In this document: positions 1-7,477 of the stretch, one piece after another
Numbering within the stretch: position 1 is the first letter of the stretch
Layout of the letters: each line of letters opens with the position of its first letter
Assembly (NCBI GenBank): GCA_003151375.1
Contig: PLXI01000195.1
Coordinates: 1-12,556 of the forward strand
DNA from: Hyphomicrobiales bacterium
Lineage (GTDB): Bacteria > Pseudomonadota > Alphaproteobacteria > Rhizobiales > Aestuariivirgaceae
Direction: 5' to 3'
DNA: 12,556 nucleotides
Notes under the pieces: model-generated
Database searches by the model: none
What the model was told of the DNA's origin: nothing
The model's input: only the letters and a program-made list of their open reading frames with translations
Made by a program: the position numbers and the translations under genes

Positions 1-109
1 CTGCAACGGCTGGACCTATTGGCACATTCGCCGTGGGCCGAACTTAGTGCCGATTGATTTGCTGCGCCAACAAGTGAGGCAGGAAATGGCTACCGCTGTT
101 AACCTCTGA
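1..109 (+). CDS. ccrM: C-terminal end of CcrM-type DNA adenine methyltransferase (5' part outside window)
   Basis: Only the last 35 codons are present, read from base 2 to the TGA at 107-109. The peptide opens with CNGWTYWHIRRGPN, continues LVPIDLLRQQVRQEM and ends in VNL. This matches my recollection of the C-terminal extension of alphaproteobacterial CcrM enzymes, which carry a conserved NGWT-[FY]-WH then a P-[IL]-D-x-LR motif after the catalytic domain. CcrM methylates adenine in GANTC on the newly replicated strand and is a cell-cycle epigenetic regulator in this class. The catalytic DPPY and SAM-binding motifs lie outside the window, so activity cannot be judged here. A ccrM gene close to mutY is common in Hyphomicrobiales, which supports the call. 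The scarcity of GANTC in the window is also consistent with an active CcrM. No terminator is visible after the stop. Confidence 0.8.
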   Translation, partial: CNGWTYWHIRRGPNLVPIDLLRQQVRQEMATAVNL

Positions 110-110
110 G

Positions 111-141
111 TTGACAGTTGCAAATGAGCATGCAATTTAAA
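111..141 (+). promoter_or_regulatory. Candidate sigma70-type promoter for the vWA gene
   Basis: A perfect -35 hexamer TTGACA (111-116) begins one base after the ccrM stop codon. The best-placed -10-like element is TTTAAA (136-141), with a 19-bp spacer; TAAAAT at 138-143 is a better hexamer but sits too far away. A transcript starting near 148 would leave the ATG at 175 as the first usable start and exclude the upstream TTG/ATG codons at 118-130. The match is by eye and the spacer is long, so this is tentative. Confidence 0.35.
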
Positions 142-174
142 ATCACTGAGCGGCATTTCAGATTGGGTGGCACT

Positions 175-1821
175 ATGAAATTAGGTGCAATATTCCTTGC
201 TCTCACTTTTCTATTAACAGGTCTATTCACAGGTTTGAATATTGCTCACGCCGAGGATGGTTCGCGCGTAATTCTCGTGCTCGATGCTTCCGGCTCAATG
301 CGCGCCAAAATTAATGGTGTATCCAAGATCGACATTGCCAAAGAAGTTGTGGGCAAAATCGTTTCCGGCTGGCAACCACAAGACGAGCTGGGTCTGGTTG
401 TTTATGGTCACCGCAAAAAGAGTGAATGCAGCGACATCGAAACGGTAAAAGAGCCTGGCCCGCTCAACGTCGCTGAATATATGGCCGCGGTTAATGCCAT
501 TCAGCCCAAAGGCCAGACGCCAATGACACAAGCTGTGAAACAAGCAGCGGAGGCTCTGCAATACACTGAGAAAAAGGCCACAGTCATTCTGGTTTCGGAC
601 GGGATCGAGAATTGCAATGCTGACCCCTGTGCGGTTGCAGAATATCTTGCCAAAACCGGCGTGGAACTTAAAGTTCACACTGTAGGCTTTGGCCTGGATG
701 ACAAAGGTGCTGTTGCCCAGCTCAAATGCCTTGCCGATAAAACCGGGGGCACGTTCACCATTGCCAATAACGCTGATGATCTGCTCAAGGCGCTCACCAA
801 AACCGTTAAGCCTGTTGCGCCCCCTGCCGTCAAATTCAATGTCATTGGCCACGCCTTGCTGGCACCGGGTGTCGAAATTCCAAAGCCATTCGCCCCACCA
901 ACCTGGGTGTTCCGCAAATCAAATACTGCCGATGGCACGCAAGGCGAATATGTGGCCACTGAAACGATGGACAAATTGCAGGCTAACCTTGGCTCTGGCG
1001 ATTTTATATTGCGCCTTGAAGCCGGCAAGGGCGTTGTAGAACAGCCCTTCAAAGTGGAAGATGGCAAAGTAACTAATCTTGCACCCGTTTTACACGCCGG
1101 AATTATCAACTTCTCGGCCATGATCGATGACAAAACCAAACTCACCGATCAGGGTGCCGCTTGGGAAATAGGCACGTCGCAAGGCACTTATGTTGACACA
1201 GAATATGGGGCCACGCGTTCGTTCTTATTGAACGCTGGAGACTATGTGCTGAAGCTCAGCTTGGGTGACACCAAAGTTGAAGCGCCGTTTAGCGTGAAAG
1301 AGGGCGAGATCCGCGATCAAGTCATCACCTTTGGCGCAGGCAAGCTCGCAGTTTCTGCAGTCTTTGCTGAGGGCGGGCAAGCCATGGAGCAAGGCGTATC
1401 CTTTGAAGTGCGCAAGCCTGGTGATGCGGGCCAAGATCCAGTGTGGCTCGACACAAAATATGACGCCAAGTCAGTCTTCAGTCTGTCGTCAGGCACTTAC
1501 ATCGTTCGCGTATCGCTTGGACTTGCAACAAGCGAGCAACAAGTTGAAGTTAAATCCGGCCAACAAACTGCCATCACCATCAATGCCAAGGCCGGCTACA
1601 TTGCAGCATCAGCCTCTGGTGCAACAAGCTATGTTGTGAACGACGGGTTGGAAGGCGTGGATGGCAAACACAAATGGATCACCACGACTTACGACCCTAA
1701 ACTCAACATCGCTGCCAATGAAGGCTCCTATCAAGTTCAGGCCTTTAATGGCGATACTCTGATTGGTGAGAAAATCATCGACGTGAAAGCCGGACAAAGA
1801 ACCAGCATCACTTTGCCTTGA
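175..1821 (+). CDS. Exported vWA-domain protein with four C-terminal beta-type repeats
   Basis: This is a 548-residue protein. I chose the ATG at 175 because it is preceded by a GGGTGG ribosome-binding site (165-170) and opens a clear Sec signal peptide: MKLG, a hydrophobic core, then cleavage after AHA (residues 24-26). Residues about 30-205 form a von Willebrand factor A domain with the MIDAS metal site complete: DASGS at 37-41, Thr115 in KGQTPMT, and Asp142 in VSDG. All four cysteines of the mature protein (85, 147, 152, 185) lie in this domain, two of them in the ENCNADPC motif, so disulfides are likely in the periplasm. Residues 219-548 are four degenerate repeats of 75-90 residues (starting near 219, 309, 389 and 474), probably Ig-like or carboxypeptidase-regulatory-like beta sandwiches. 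The likely role is metal-dependent protein binding at the cell surface or periplasm; the partner is unknown. It converges on mutY with a 14-bp overlap. Confidence 0.85.
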   Translation: MKLGAIFLALTFLLTGLFTGLNIAHAEDGSRVILVLDASGSMRAKINGVSKIDIAKEVVGKIVSGWQPQDELGLVVYGHRKKSECSDIETVKEPGPLNVAEYMAAVNAIQPKGQTPMTQAVKQAAEALQYTEKKATVILVSDGIENCNADPCAVAEYLAKTGVELKVHTVGFGLDDKGAVAQLKCLADKTGGTFTIANNADDLLKALTKTVKPVAPPAVKFNVIGHALLAPGVEIPKPFAPPTWVFRKSNTADGTQGEYVATETMDKLQANLGSGDFILRLEAGKGVVEQPFKVEDGKVTNLAPVLHAGIINFSAMIDDKTKLTDQGAAWEIGTSQGTYVDTEYGATRSFLLNAGDYVLKLSLGDTKVEAPFSVKEGEIRDQVITFGAGKLAVSAVFAEGGQAMEQGVSFEVRKPGDAGQDPVWLDTKYDAKSVFSLSSGTYIVRVSLGLATSEQQVEVKSGQQTAITINAKAGYIAASASGATSYVVNDGLEGVDGKHKWITTTYDPKLNIAANEGSYQVQAFNGDTLIGEKIIDVKAGQRTSITLP

Positions 1822-2830
1822 TGGACTTCAACGCATGTGCCGCCACCTTGCGCATCAGCGAAGGCAGCGCCTCATGTTGCAATTCCGCGAAAGCCACAAA
1901 GCGCCCGTTCAACACTGGTGTTTTTTTCTGAGAGCGCCAGACCACAAGTTCCAAATGAAAATGCGTGAAGGTGTGTTCGACGATGCCCACCACACGCTTC
2001 CATTTTAAACTTAGGGGTGGTACAAAATCCTCGGCCCGCTCCAACCAATCAGATGACGGAAACTCAGCCATCCCCGCAAGTAAACCTTTCATCAACCGTT
2101 GCCGCACCAACACGCTGCCTTTGCCATTCTCAATCCAATAAACATGGCCATAGCGGATCGGCACTTTTTTCTTTGCAAACCTGTAGGGTAACACCGAAGC
2201 CAAACCTTTAGCGCGCGCCGCACACTCATCCGCCCAAGGACAATTCCCACAAGCTGGAGACTTCGGTGTGCAAATCGTTGCTCCTAAGTCCATCAGAGCT
2301 TGGGCAAAATCTCCCGCTCTCTTCTCTGGCACTAAAGCCTGCGCCAGTTCTTTGATGCGCGGTTTGGATAAAGGCAGTGGTTGTTCAATCGCATAAAAGC
2401 GACTGATCACGCGCTCCACATTTCCGTCCACCGCTGCGACGGGCAGATCATAGGCAATCGCCGCTATGGCCGCAGCCGTATAAGGGCCAATGCCGGGCAA
2501 TTCCATTAGCCCCGCAACATTGCGCGGAAACACGCCACCCTGCCCCGCAACCAACTGCGCACAAGCATGCAAATTCCGCGCCCGCGCGTAGTACCCAAGC
2601 CCAGCCCAGGCTTTCAGCACATCATCCAATGGGGCGGCGGCCAAGGCCTCAACCTTTGGCCACTTTGTGATGAACTTAATATAATAATCCTTCACTGCGG
2701 CCACAGTGGTTTGCTGCAGCATAATTTCCGAAAGCCAAACCTTGTAAGGTTCTTGCTCACGAACGCGCCACGGCAGATCACGCGCATGAACATCATACCA
2801 AGCCAGTAATTTCCGCCCTTGTTCTGCCAT
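1808..2830 (-). CDS. mutY: A/G-specific adenine DNA glycosylase MutY
   Basis: MutY removes adenine mispaired with 8-oxoguanine or guanine, which prevents G:C to T:A transversions. From Met at 2830 the protein has 340 residues. The N-terminal LPWR (19-22) is followed by the SEIMLQQT motif with catalytic Glu35, the AGLGYYARARNL stretch (76-87), the helix-hairpin-helix LPGIGPYTAAA (111-121), and catalytic Asp135 in VDGNV. Cys187, 194, 197 and 203 form the C-x6-C-x2-C-x5-C ligand set of the 4Fe-4S cluster. The C-terminal part is the NUDIX-like 8-oxoG recognition domain, including HTFTHFHLEL. The frame stays open to 2890. The 2830 start gives the usual distance to WYD but has no visible Shine-Dalgarno. 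An alternative ATG at 2860 adds ten residues and does have AAGGA upstream. It is divergent from dciA and overlaps the vWA gene by 14 bp at its 3' end. Confidence 0.95.
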   Translation of the reverse strand: MAEQGRKLLAWYDVHARDLPWRVREQEPYKVWLSEIMLQQTTVAAVKDYYIKFITKWPKVEALAAAPLDDVLKAWAGLGYYARARNLHACAQLVAGQGGVFPRNVAGLMELPGIGPYTAAAIAAIAYDLPVAAVDGNVERVISRFYAIEQPLPLSKPRIKELAQALVPEKRAGDFAQALMDLGATICTPKSPACGNCPWADECAARAKGLASVLPYRFAKKKVPIRYGHVYWIENGKGSVLVRQRLMKGLLAGMAEFPSSDWLERAEDFVPPLSLKWKRVVGIVEHTFTHFHLELVVWRSQKKTPVLNGRFVAFAELQHEALPSLMRKVAAHALKSIKAK

Positions 2831-2858
2831 GGTTTTCGTATGATGATTGCCCACGCAC

Positions 2859-3380
2859 ATGGAATCCTTGAACCGCCACTTCGCCGCCATTTCTCATGCG
2901 GCATTTCAACGCCACGGCTTTGCCAGCCTTGAGCTTGCTGCGCAATGGCGCGCTATTGTGGGTGATTGTGCGGCGGCCTCGGCCCATCCTGAAAAAATCA
3001 ACTGGCCCAAGCAAGCCGATGCCAAAGCCAAACTTGGCGGCACCTTGGTTTTGCGCGTGCCGGCGGCCTTGGCGCTGGATATTCACTACGATGGCCCTCG
3101 CCTCATAGACCGGGTGAATCAATATCTCGGCCATGCGGCTATCAGCGCTATCAAAATTCTGAAATCAGCCGATGCGCCAGTCAACAAAGTGCAACGCCAT
3201 ATGGTTTCACCCACTGTCGCCAAGGCATGGGAAAATCATTTAGAATCAAATATTTCTGAGCCTGAACTGAAATCTGCACTGGCCCGCTTGGGCAGTGCGA
3301 TAAACCCTAAAGGCCCGTTCTCCACAGGCAAAATTACGGGTTTTGAGCCACCCCCAAACTCGAGTAGGAAAACCAAATGA
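2859..3380 (+). CDS. dciA: DUF721/DciA-family protein, probable replicative helicase loader
   Basis: A 173-residue protein of the DUF721 family, whose characterised members (DciA) bind and load the replicative helicase DnaB in bacteria that lack DnaC or DnaI. The family signature is visible near the N-terminus: HGFASLELAAQW, then IVGDCAAAS, then the basic/proline INWP segment. A beta-rich stretch follows (GTLVLRVPAALALDI), and the C-terminal segment with LKSALARLG resembles other alphaproteobacterial members. The ATG at 2859 gives the usual N-terminus; a TTG at 2847 in the same frame would add four residues. No Shine-Dalgarno precedes 2859. A TATGAT at 2839-2844 could be a -10 element giving a very short leader. 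It heads an operon and overlaps dsbA by four bases (ATGA). The family assignment is firm; the helicase-loading role is inferred from relatives. Confidence 0.82.
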   Translation: MESLNRHFAAISHAAFQRHGFASLELAAQWRAIVGDCAAASAHPEKINWPKQADAKAKLGGTLVLRVPAALALDIHYDGPRLIDRVNQYLGHAAISAIKILKSADAPVNKVQRHMVSPTVAKAWENHLESNISEPELKSALARLGSAINPKGPFSTGKITGFEPPPNSSRKTK

Positions 3381-4006
3381 TAAATATCACTCGTCGCAAT
3401 CTTTTGTTGGGCGCAACCCTGCTCGGCTTTGCACCATTGACCACCTTGCCAGCTTTTGCCGCTGATAAGGTTGACCTGTCAGACCTTCTCACCCCGGAAG
3501 ACAATGACATGACCATGGGCAAAGACGACGCCAAGGTGACATTGGTGGAATATGCCTCGGCTTCTTGCCCGCATTGCGCCGCCTTTTACAAAGATGTTTT
3601 CCCAAAGATCAAAGCCGACTACATCGACACTGGCAAAATCAAATTCATCTTCCGCGAATTCCCTCATAATCAGCAAGCCCTCGCTGCCTTTATGTTGGCG
3701 CGCTGCAGTCCAAAGGAAAAATACTTTCCTTTGATTGATGTGTTTTTCAAAACGCAGGAAGCTTGGGTGCCAAATGCCCATGATGGTCTGCTGAACATTA
3801 TGAAACAAACAGGCATGTCAGAAGCGGATTTTGATGCTTGCTTGAAAAATCAAGACGTGGCCAAAGGCATTATCGCAACGCGTGAAAAAGCCGCTACCAA
3901 ATACGGCGTTGATGGCATTCCAACCATATTCATCAATGGCAAGGTGTTCACTGGCGAAGCAAGTTATGATGACCTGAAAAAGGCCATCGATCCACTCTTG
4001 AACTGA
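3377..4006 (+). CDS. DsbA-like thiol:disulfide oxidoreductase with Tat-type signal peptide
   Basis: A 209-residue exported thioredoxin-fold protein of the DsbA/BdbD-like group. The N-terminus carries a twin-arginine motif, TRRNLLLG (residues 5-12), a modest hydrophobic stretch, and a probable cleavage site at AFA-AD (about residue 28). The redox motif is CPHC (64-67), the same dipeptide as E. coli DsbA, and the cis-proline is Pro182 in GIPT. Two more cysteines, 110 and 155, lie in the helical insertion and may pair with each other. It probably introduces or shuffles disulfides in periplasmic proteins. Its start overlaps the dciA stop in ATGA, with AGGA at 3366-3369, so translational coupling is likely; smc follows 15 bp after its stop. 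A dsbA-like gene between DUF721 and smc is, as I recall, a conserved alphaproteobacterial arrangement. A specific Dsb number cannot be assigned from sequence alone. Confidence 0.9.
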   Translation: MINITRRNLLLGATLLGFAPLTTLPAFAADKVDLSDLLTPEDNDMTMGKDDAKVTLVEYASASCPHCAAFYKDVFPKIKADYIDTGKIKFIFREFPHNQQALAAFMLARCSPKEKYFPLIDVFFKTQEAWVPNAHDGLLNIMKQTGMSEADFDACLKNQDVAKGIIATREKAATKYGVDGIPTIFINGKVFTGEASYDDLKKAIDPLLN

Positions 4007-4021
4007 TAAAAAAGGGCTCAC

Positions 4022-7000
4022 ATGAAATTTGCCAAACTGCGGCTGACAGGTTTCAAATCTTTCGTTGAGCCCACAGAACTCATCATTGAAAAAGGCCTCA
4101 CCGGCGTGGTGGGGCCCAATGGTTGCGGCAAATCCAATTTGCTAGAGGCCTTGCGCTGGGTGATGGGTGAAAACTCATACAAATCTATGCGAGCGTCCGG
4201 CATGGAAGATGTGATCTTCTCTGGCACCACTCAGCGCCCATCGCGCAACATGGCCGAAGTGTTGGTGACGATGCATAATGATGATCGCACCGCGCCTGCT
4301 GGTTACAATGATGCGGAGATGATCGAGATCAGCCGCGAAATCGTGCGCGATCAGGGCTCAACTTATAAGGTCAACGGCTCAGAAGTGCGCGCCCGCGACG
4401 TGCAGCTTCTATTCGCCGATGCCTCAACCGGCTCACGCTCTCCTGCCCTTGTGCGACAGGGCCAGATTTCTGAAATCATCAATGCCAAGCCGCAAGCGCG
4501 TCGTCTTATCTTGGAAGAGGCCGCTGGGATTACCGGCCTTCATACCCGCCGCCATGAAGCCGAGCTGAAACTCAAAGCCGCTGAAACCAATATGGCGCGC
4601 GTGGATGACGTGACCGCCCAGTTGGAAACGCAATTAGCCAGCTTGAAACGACAAGCCCGTCAAGCGGTGAAATATAAGCAAGTCTCATCCGATATTCGCA
4701 AATTTGAAGCGGCCGGACTGTTCGTGGCATGGCGTGAAGCGGCGGCTTCGCTGGAAGCTGATACACAAGCACTCGATGAAGCCACGCGCAATCTTGCCAC
4801 CCACACTTTAGCAGCATCTCAGGCGTTGCGTATACGTGACGAACTGGGCGAGACTTTGCCAGCACTTCGTGAACAAGAAGCCGTTAAGGCAGCACTCTTG
4901 CAGCGGGTCAGCCTTGAACGGGCCAGCTTGGACGAAGAAGAAAAACGCAGCCTTGCGCGCCTCAATGAATTAAAGCAGCGGCGCACGCAGGCCAATAATG
5001 ACCTGATCCGCGAACGCGATGTATTGCAAGATACCGACGGTGTGATCGCGCGCCTGTCTGATGAAGCAGCCACGCTCAACTCCACGCAAGGCACAGATGC
5101 AGCGGCGCGTGAACAGGCCGCTTTGGCGCTGCAAGCAGCCGTTGCTTCACTTGCGCGTGCCCAAGAAGCAGCCGATGGCGCCAATGCTAGGCTCGCTGAA
5201 CTTGCCGCACAGCGCCAAGCTTTTGAACGCACCATAGCTGAACATCAAAGCCGCATCGCCCGCATTGAGCGCCAACAGGCCGAAGTGGCCGCCCGCAAGA
5301 AAGAACTTACCGCCAAGGGGGGTAGCGCCTCTGATGGGTTTACCCTCACACAAGCGGCAAGCCATGCCGAAGAGGTTTCTAAGGAAGCTGAAAAATCCTC
5401 TGGTGAGGCTGAAGTTGCATTGCGCATCGCGCGGATGACTGAGACAGACAAGCGCCAACTCCATGACGAGGCGCGAAGCAAATCGGATCGCTTGCAAACC
5501 GAAGTGCGCACCCTCACCAACCTACTCAAAGCAAGTGGTGGTGATTTGTGGCCCACTTTGGTGGATCAGATCACCGTTCAGCCCGGTTATGAAGCAGCCT
5601 TGGGTGCTGCCTTAGGCGAAGATATCGAAGCTTCGTCCAATGAAGGCGCTCCGGTGTTCTGGCGCGGTCTGCCAGCGCTGTCGGACGTGGCCCATTTACC
5701 AGGTGATGCACAAGCGCTTGGCCAATTTGTGCAAGCCCCGCCAGCATTAGCCCGCGCCTTATCCCACATCGGCATTGTCTCACGCGCTGTGGGTGCTGCC
5801 TTGCAGCCACAACTCAAGCCCGGCCAACGGCTTGTATCAGTCGAAGGTGATATTTGGCGCTGGGATGGGTTTACTTCAGCCGCTGATGCCCCCAGTGCTG
5901 CAGCCAAACGTTTGGCTGAGCGCAACCGCCTTGCCCTTGTCGAGGTGGACATGAAAGCAGCCATCGCTGCAGCCGAAACCTCCAAAGTTGAATTTGATAC
6001 TTCTCATGCCGCAGTTGAGCAGGGCCAAAAGTTAGAGCGTGAAAAGCGTGAAGCTTGGCGTGCCGCCACTTCGGCGTTGGATGTGGCACGCAAGGCCCTT
6101 CAAGCCCATGAGCGCCGCATGGCCGAAAGTGCCGCGGCTCACTCAGCCTTGGATGAAGCAGGCCGCAATGCTGAAACCCAACTGGCCGAAGCGCGTGACC
6201 AACACACACAATCAGCTGAACAATTCGCTTCCCTGCCCGCATTGGATGGTTTGAACGCAGACGTGCAGCGCCTGCGTGACGCCCTGTTTGGAGAGCGCGG
6301 CCTTTATGCCGAAGCGCGCGCCACGCATGATGGGCTAGAGCGTGAGGCGAGAGCCCGCGCCGACCGACTTAAAGCCATCAGCGCAGAGCAAGAGCAATGG
6401 CAGGCCCGCAGCCTTAAAGCCAATGAACAAGTGGCTGCCCTCAATGCACGCCTTGATGAAACCGAAGCCGCAATTGCTGAAATGCAATCCGTGCCGCAGC
6501 AATTGGCCGATAAGCGCCTCAAGCTGATGAACATGGTGGCCGAAGCCGAGAGTGAGCGCAAAGCCGCGTCCGATAAATTGGCTATTGCTGAAAATGCTGT
6601 TCGCGAGGCCGATCAAATCTTACGGGCCACTCAAGAACAAGCTGCTTCATCGCGTGAAAATCATGCCCGTTTGGGCGCGGTTTTGGATGGCTCTAAAGCG
6701 CGCCACAGCCACGCGTCAAACCGCATCCGCGAAACTTTGCAGTGTGAACCGCAAGAGGTTCTGGTGCGTGCTGAGTTGCAAGAGGCAACATTGCAACCAA
6801 CCGATGTGATCGAGAAAAAACTCAGCGCCCTGCGTGAAGACCGTGAACGCCTTGGTGCTGTTAATCTGCGCGCTGATGAAGAAGCGCAGGCAGTTGATGA
6901 AACACTCACCAAAATGAAATCTGAAAAAGATGAGTTGGTGCAAGCCATCGCAAAACTGCGCGGCGGCATTGGCTCATTGAACCGCGAAGGCCGTCAGCGC

Positions 7001-7477
7001 TTGCTGGATGCGTTTGAAACGGTGAATGTGAAGTTCAGCGAACTATTCACCACGCTCTTTGGCGGTGGCAAAGCTGAACTGCAACTGATTGAATCAGATG
7101 ATCCGCTGGAAGCTGGTTTGGAAATCCTTGCCAACCCGCCCGGCAAAAAGCCAACCACACTTTCGCTTCTGTCAGGTGGTGAGCAAACCCTCACCGCTTT
7201 GGCGTTGATTTTTGCGGTGTTCCTCACCAACCCATCGCCCATCTGCGTGTTGGACGAAGTGGATGCGCCACTGGATGATCATAACGTGGAGCGTTTTTGC
7301 AACTTGCTGGACGCGATGATGGCGCGCACTGATACGCGCTTCCTCATCATCACACACCACCCGATGACCATGGCGCGTATGCACCGTTTATTCGGCGTGA
7401 CCATGATGGAGCGCGGCGTTTCGCAATTGGTGAGCGTGAATTTGGAAGAAGCCGAGCAGCTGGCAGAAGCCTCGTAA
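4022..7477 (+). CDS. smc: Chromosome segregation ATPase SMC (condensin)
   Basis: A 1151-residue SMC, a normal length for the family. With ScpA and ScpB it forms the ring complex that organises and segregates the chromosome. The N-terminal head starts MKFAKLRLTGFKSF, with Walker A GPNGCGKS at 31-38 and RQGQISEI at 145-152. Long alanine/glutamate/arginine-rich coiled coils (about 170-500 and 630-950) flank a hinge near 505-625. The C-terminal head has the ABC signature LSGGEQ (1050-1055), Walker B ICVLDE (1074-1079, catalytic Glu1079) and DAPLDD just after. The hinge ends in an LVSVEGDIWRWDGF segment rather than the glycine-rich motif I recall from Bacillus-type SMC. AAGGG (4012-4016) sits 5 nt before the ATG. 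The stop overlaps the next gene's ATG by one base (TAATG). No frameshift or missing motif is seen. Confidence 0.97.
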   Translation: MKFAKLRLTGFKSFVEPTELIIEKGLTGVVGPNGCGKSNLLEALRWVMGENSYKSMRASGMEDVIFSGTTQRPSRNMAEVLVTMHNDDRTAPAGYNDAEMIEISREIVRDQGSTYKVNGSEVRARDVQLLFADASTGSRSPALVRQGQISEIINAKPQARRLILEEAAGITGLHTRRHEAELKLKAAETNMARVDDVTAQLETQLASLKRQARQAVKYKQVSSDIRKFEAAGLFVAWREAAASLEADTQALDEATRNLATHTLAASQALRIRDELGETLPALREQEAVKAALLQRVSLERASLDEEEKRSLARLNELKQRRTQANNDLIRERDVLQDTDGVIARLSDEAATLNSTQGTDAAAREQAALALQAAVASLARAQEAADGANARLAELAAQRQAFERTIAEHQSRIARIERQQAEVAARKKELTAKGGSASDGFTLTQAASHAEEVSKEAEKSSGEAEVALRIARMTETDKRQLHDEARSKSDRLQTEVRTLTNLLKASGGDLWPTLVDQITVQPGYEAALGAALGEDIEASSNEGAPVFWRGLPALSDVAHLPGDAQALGQFVQAPPALARALSHIGIVSRAVGAALQPQLKPGQRLVSVEGDIWRWDGFTSAADAPSAAAKRLAERNRLALVEVDMKAAIAAAETSKVEFDTSHAAVEQGQKLEREKREAWRAATSALDVARKALQAHERRMAESAAAHSALDEAGRNAETQLAEARDQHTQSAEQFASLPALDGLNADVQRLRDALFGERGLYAEARATHDGLEREARARADRLKAISAEQEQWQARSLKANEQVAALNARLDETEAAIAEMQSVPQQLADKRLKLMNMVAEAESERKAASDKLAIAENAVREADQILRATQEQAASSRENHARLGAVLDGSKARHSHASNRIRETLQCEPQEVLVRAELQEATLQPTDVIEKKLSALREDRERLGAVNLRADEEAQAVDETLTKMKSEKDELVQAIAKLRGGIGSLNREGRQRLLDAFETVNVKFSELFTTLFGGGKAELQLIESDDPLEAGLEILANPPGKKPTTLSLLSGGEQTLTALALIFAVFLTNPSPICVLDEVDAPLDDHNVERFCNLLDAMMARTDTRFLIITHHPMTMARMHRLFGVTMMERGVSQLVSVNLEEAEQLAEAS

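Noticed and set aside
118..174. Longer vWA reading frame starting at TTG 118 or ATG 124/130
   Set aside because: It would put 15-19 polar residues before a clear signal peptide, overlaps the likely promoter, and lacks a ribosome-binding site. ATG 175 has GGGTGG upstream and starts the signal peptide correctly.
1794..1816. Possible terminator hairpin CAAAG/CTTTG at the vWA/mutY junction
   Set aside because: Only 5 bp of AT-rich stem with a long loop and no T-tract; too weak to call.
4819..6569. Several long open frames opposite or out of frame with smc
   Set aside because: They are shadows of the alanine-, arginine- and glutamate-rich SMC coiled coil. They show no recognisable domain, and the smc frame is complete with all motifs.
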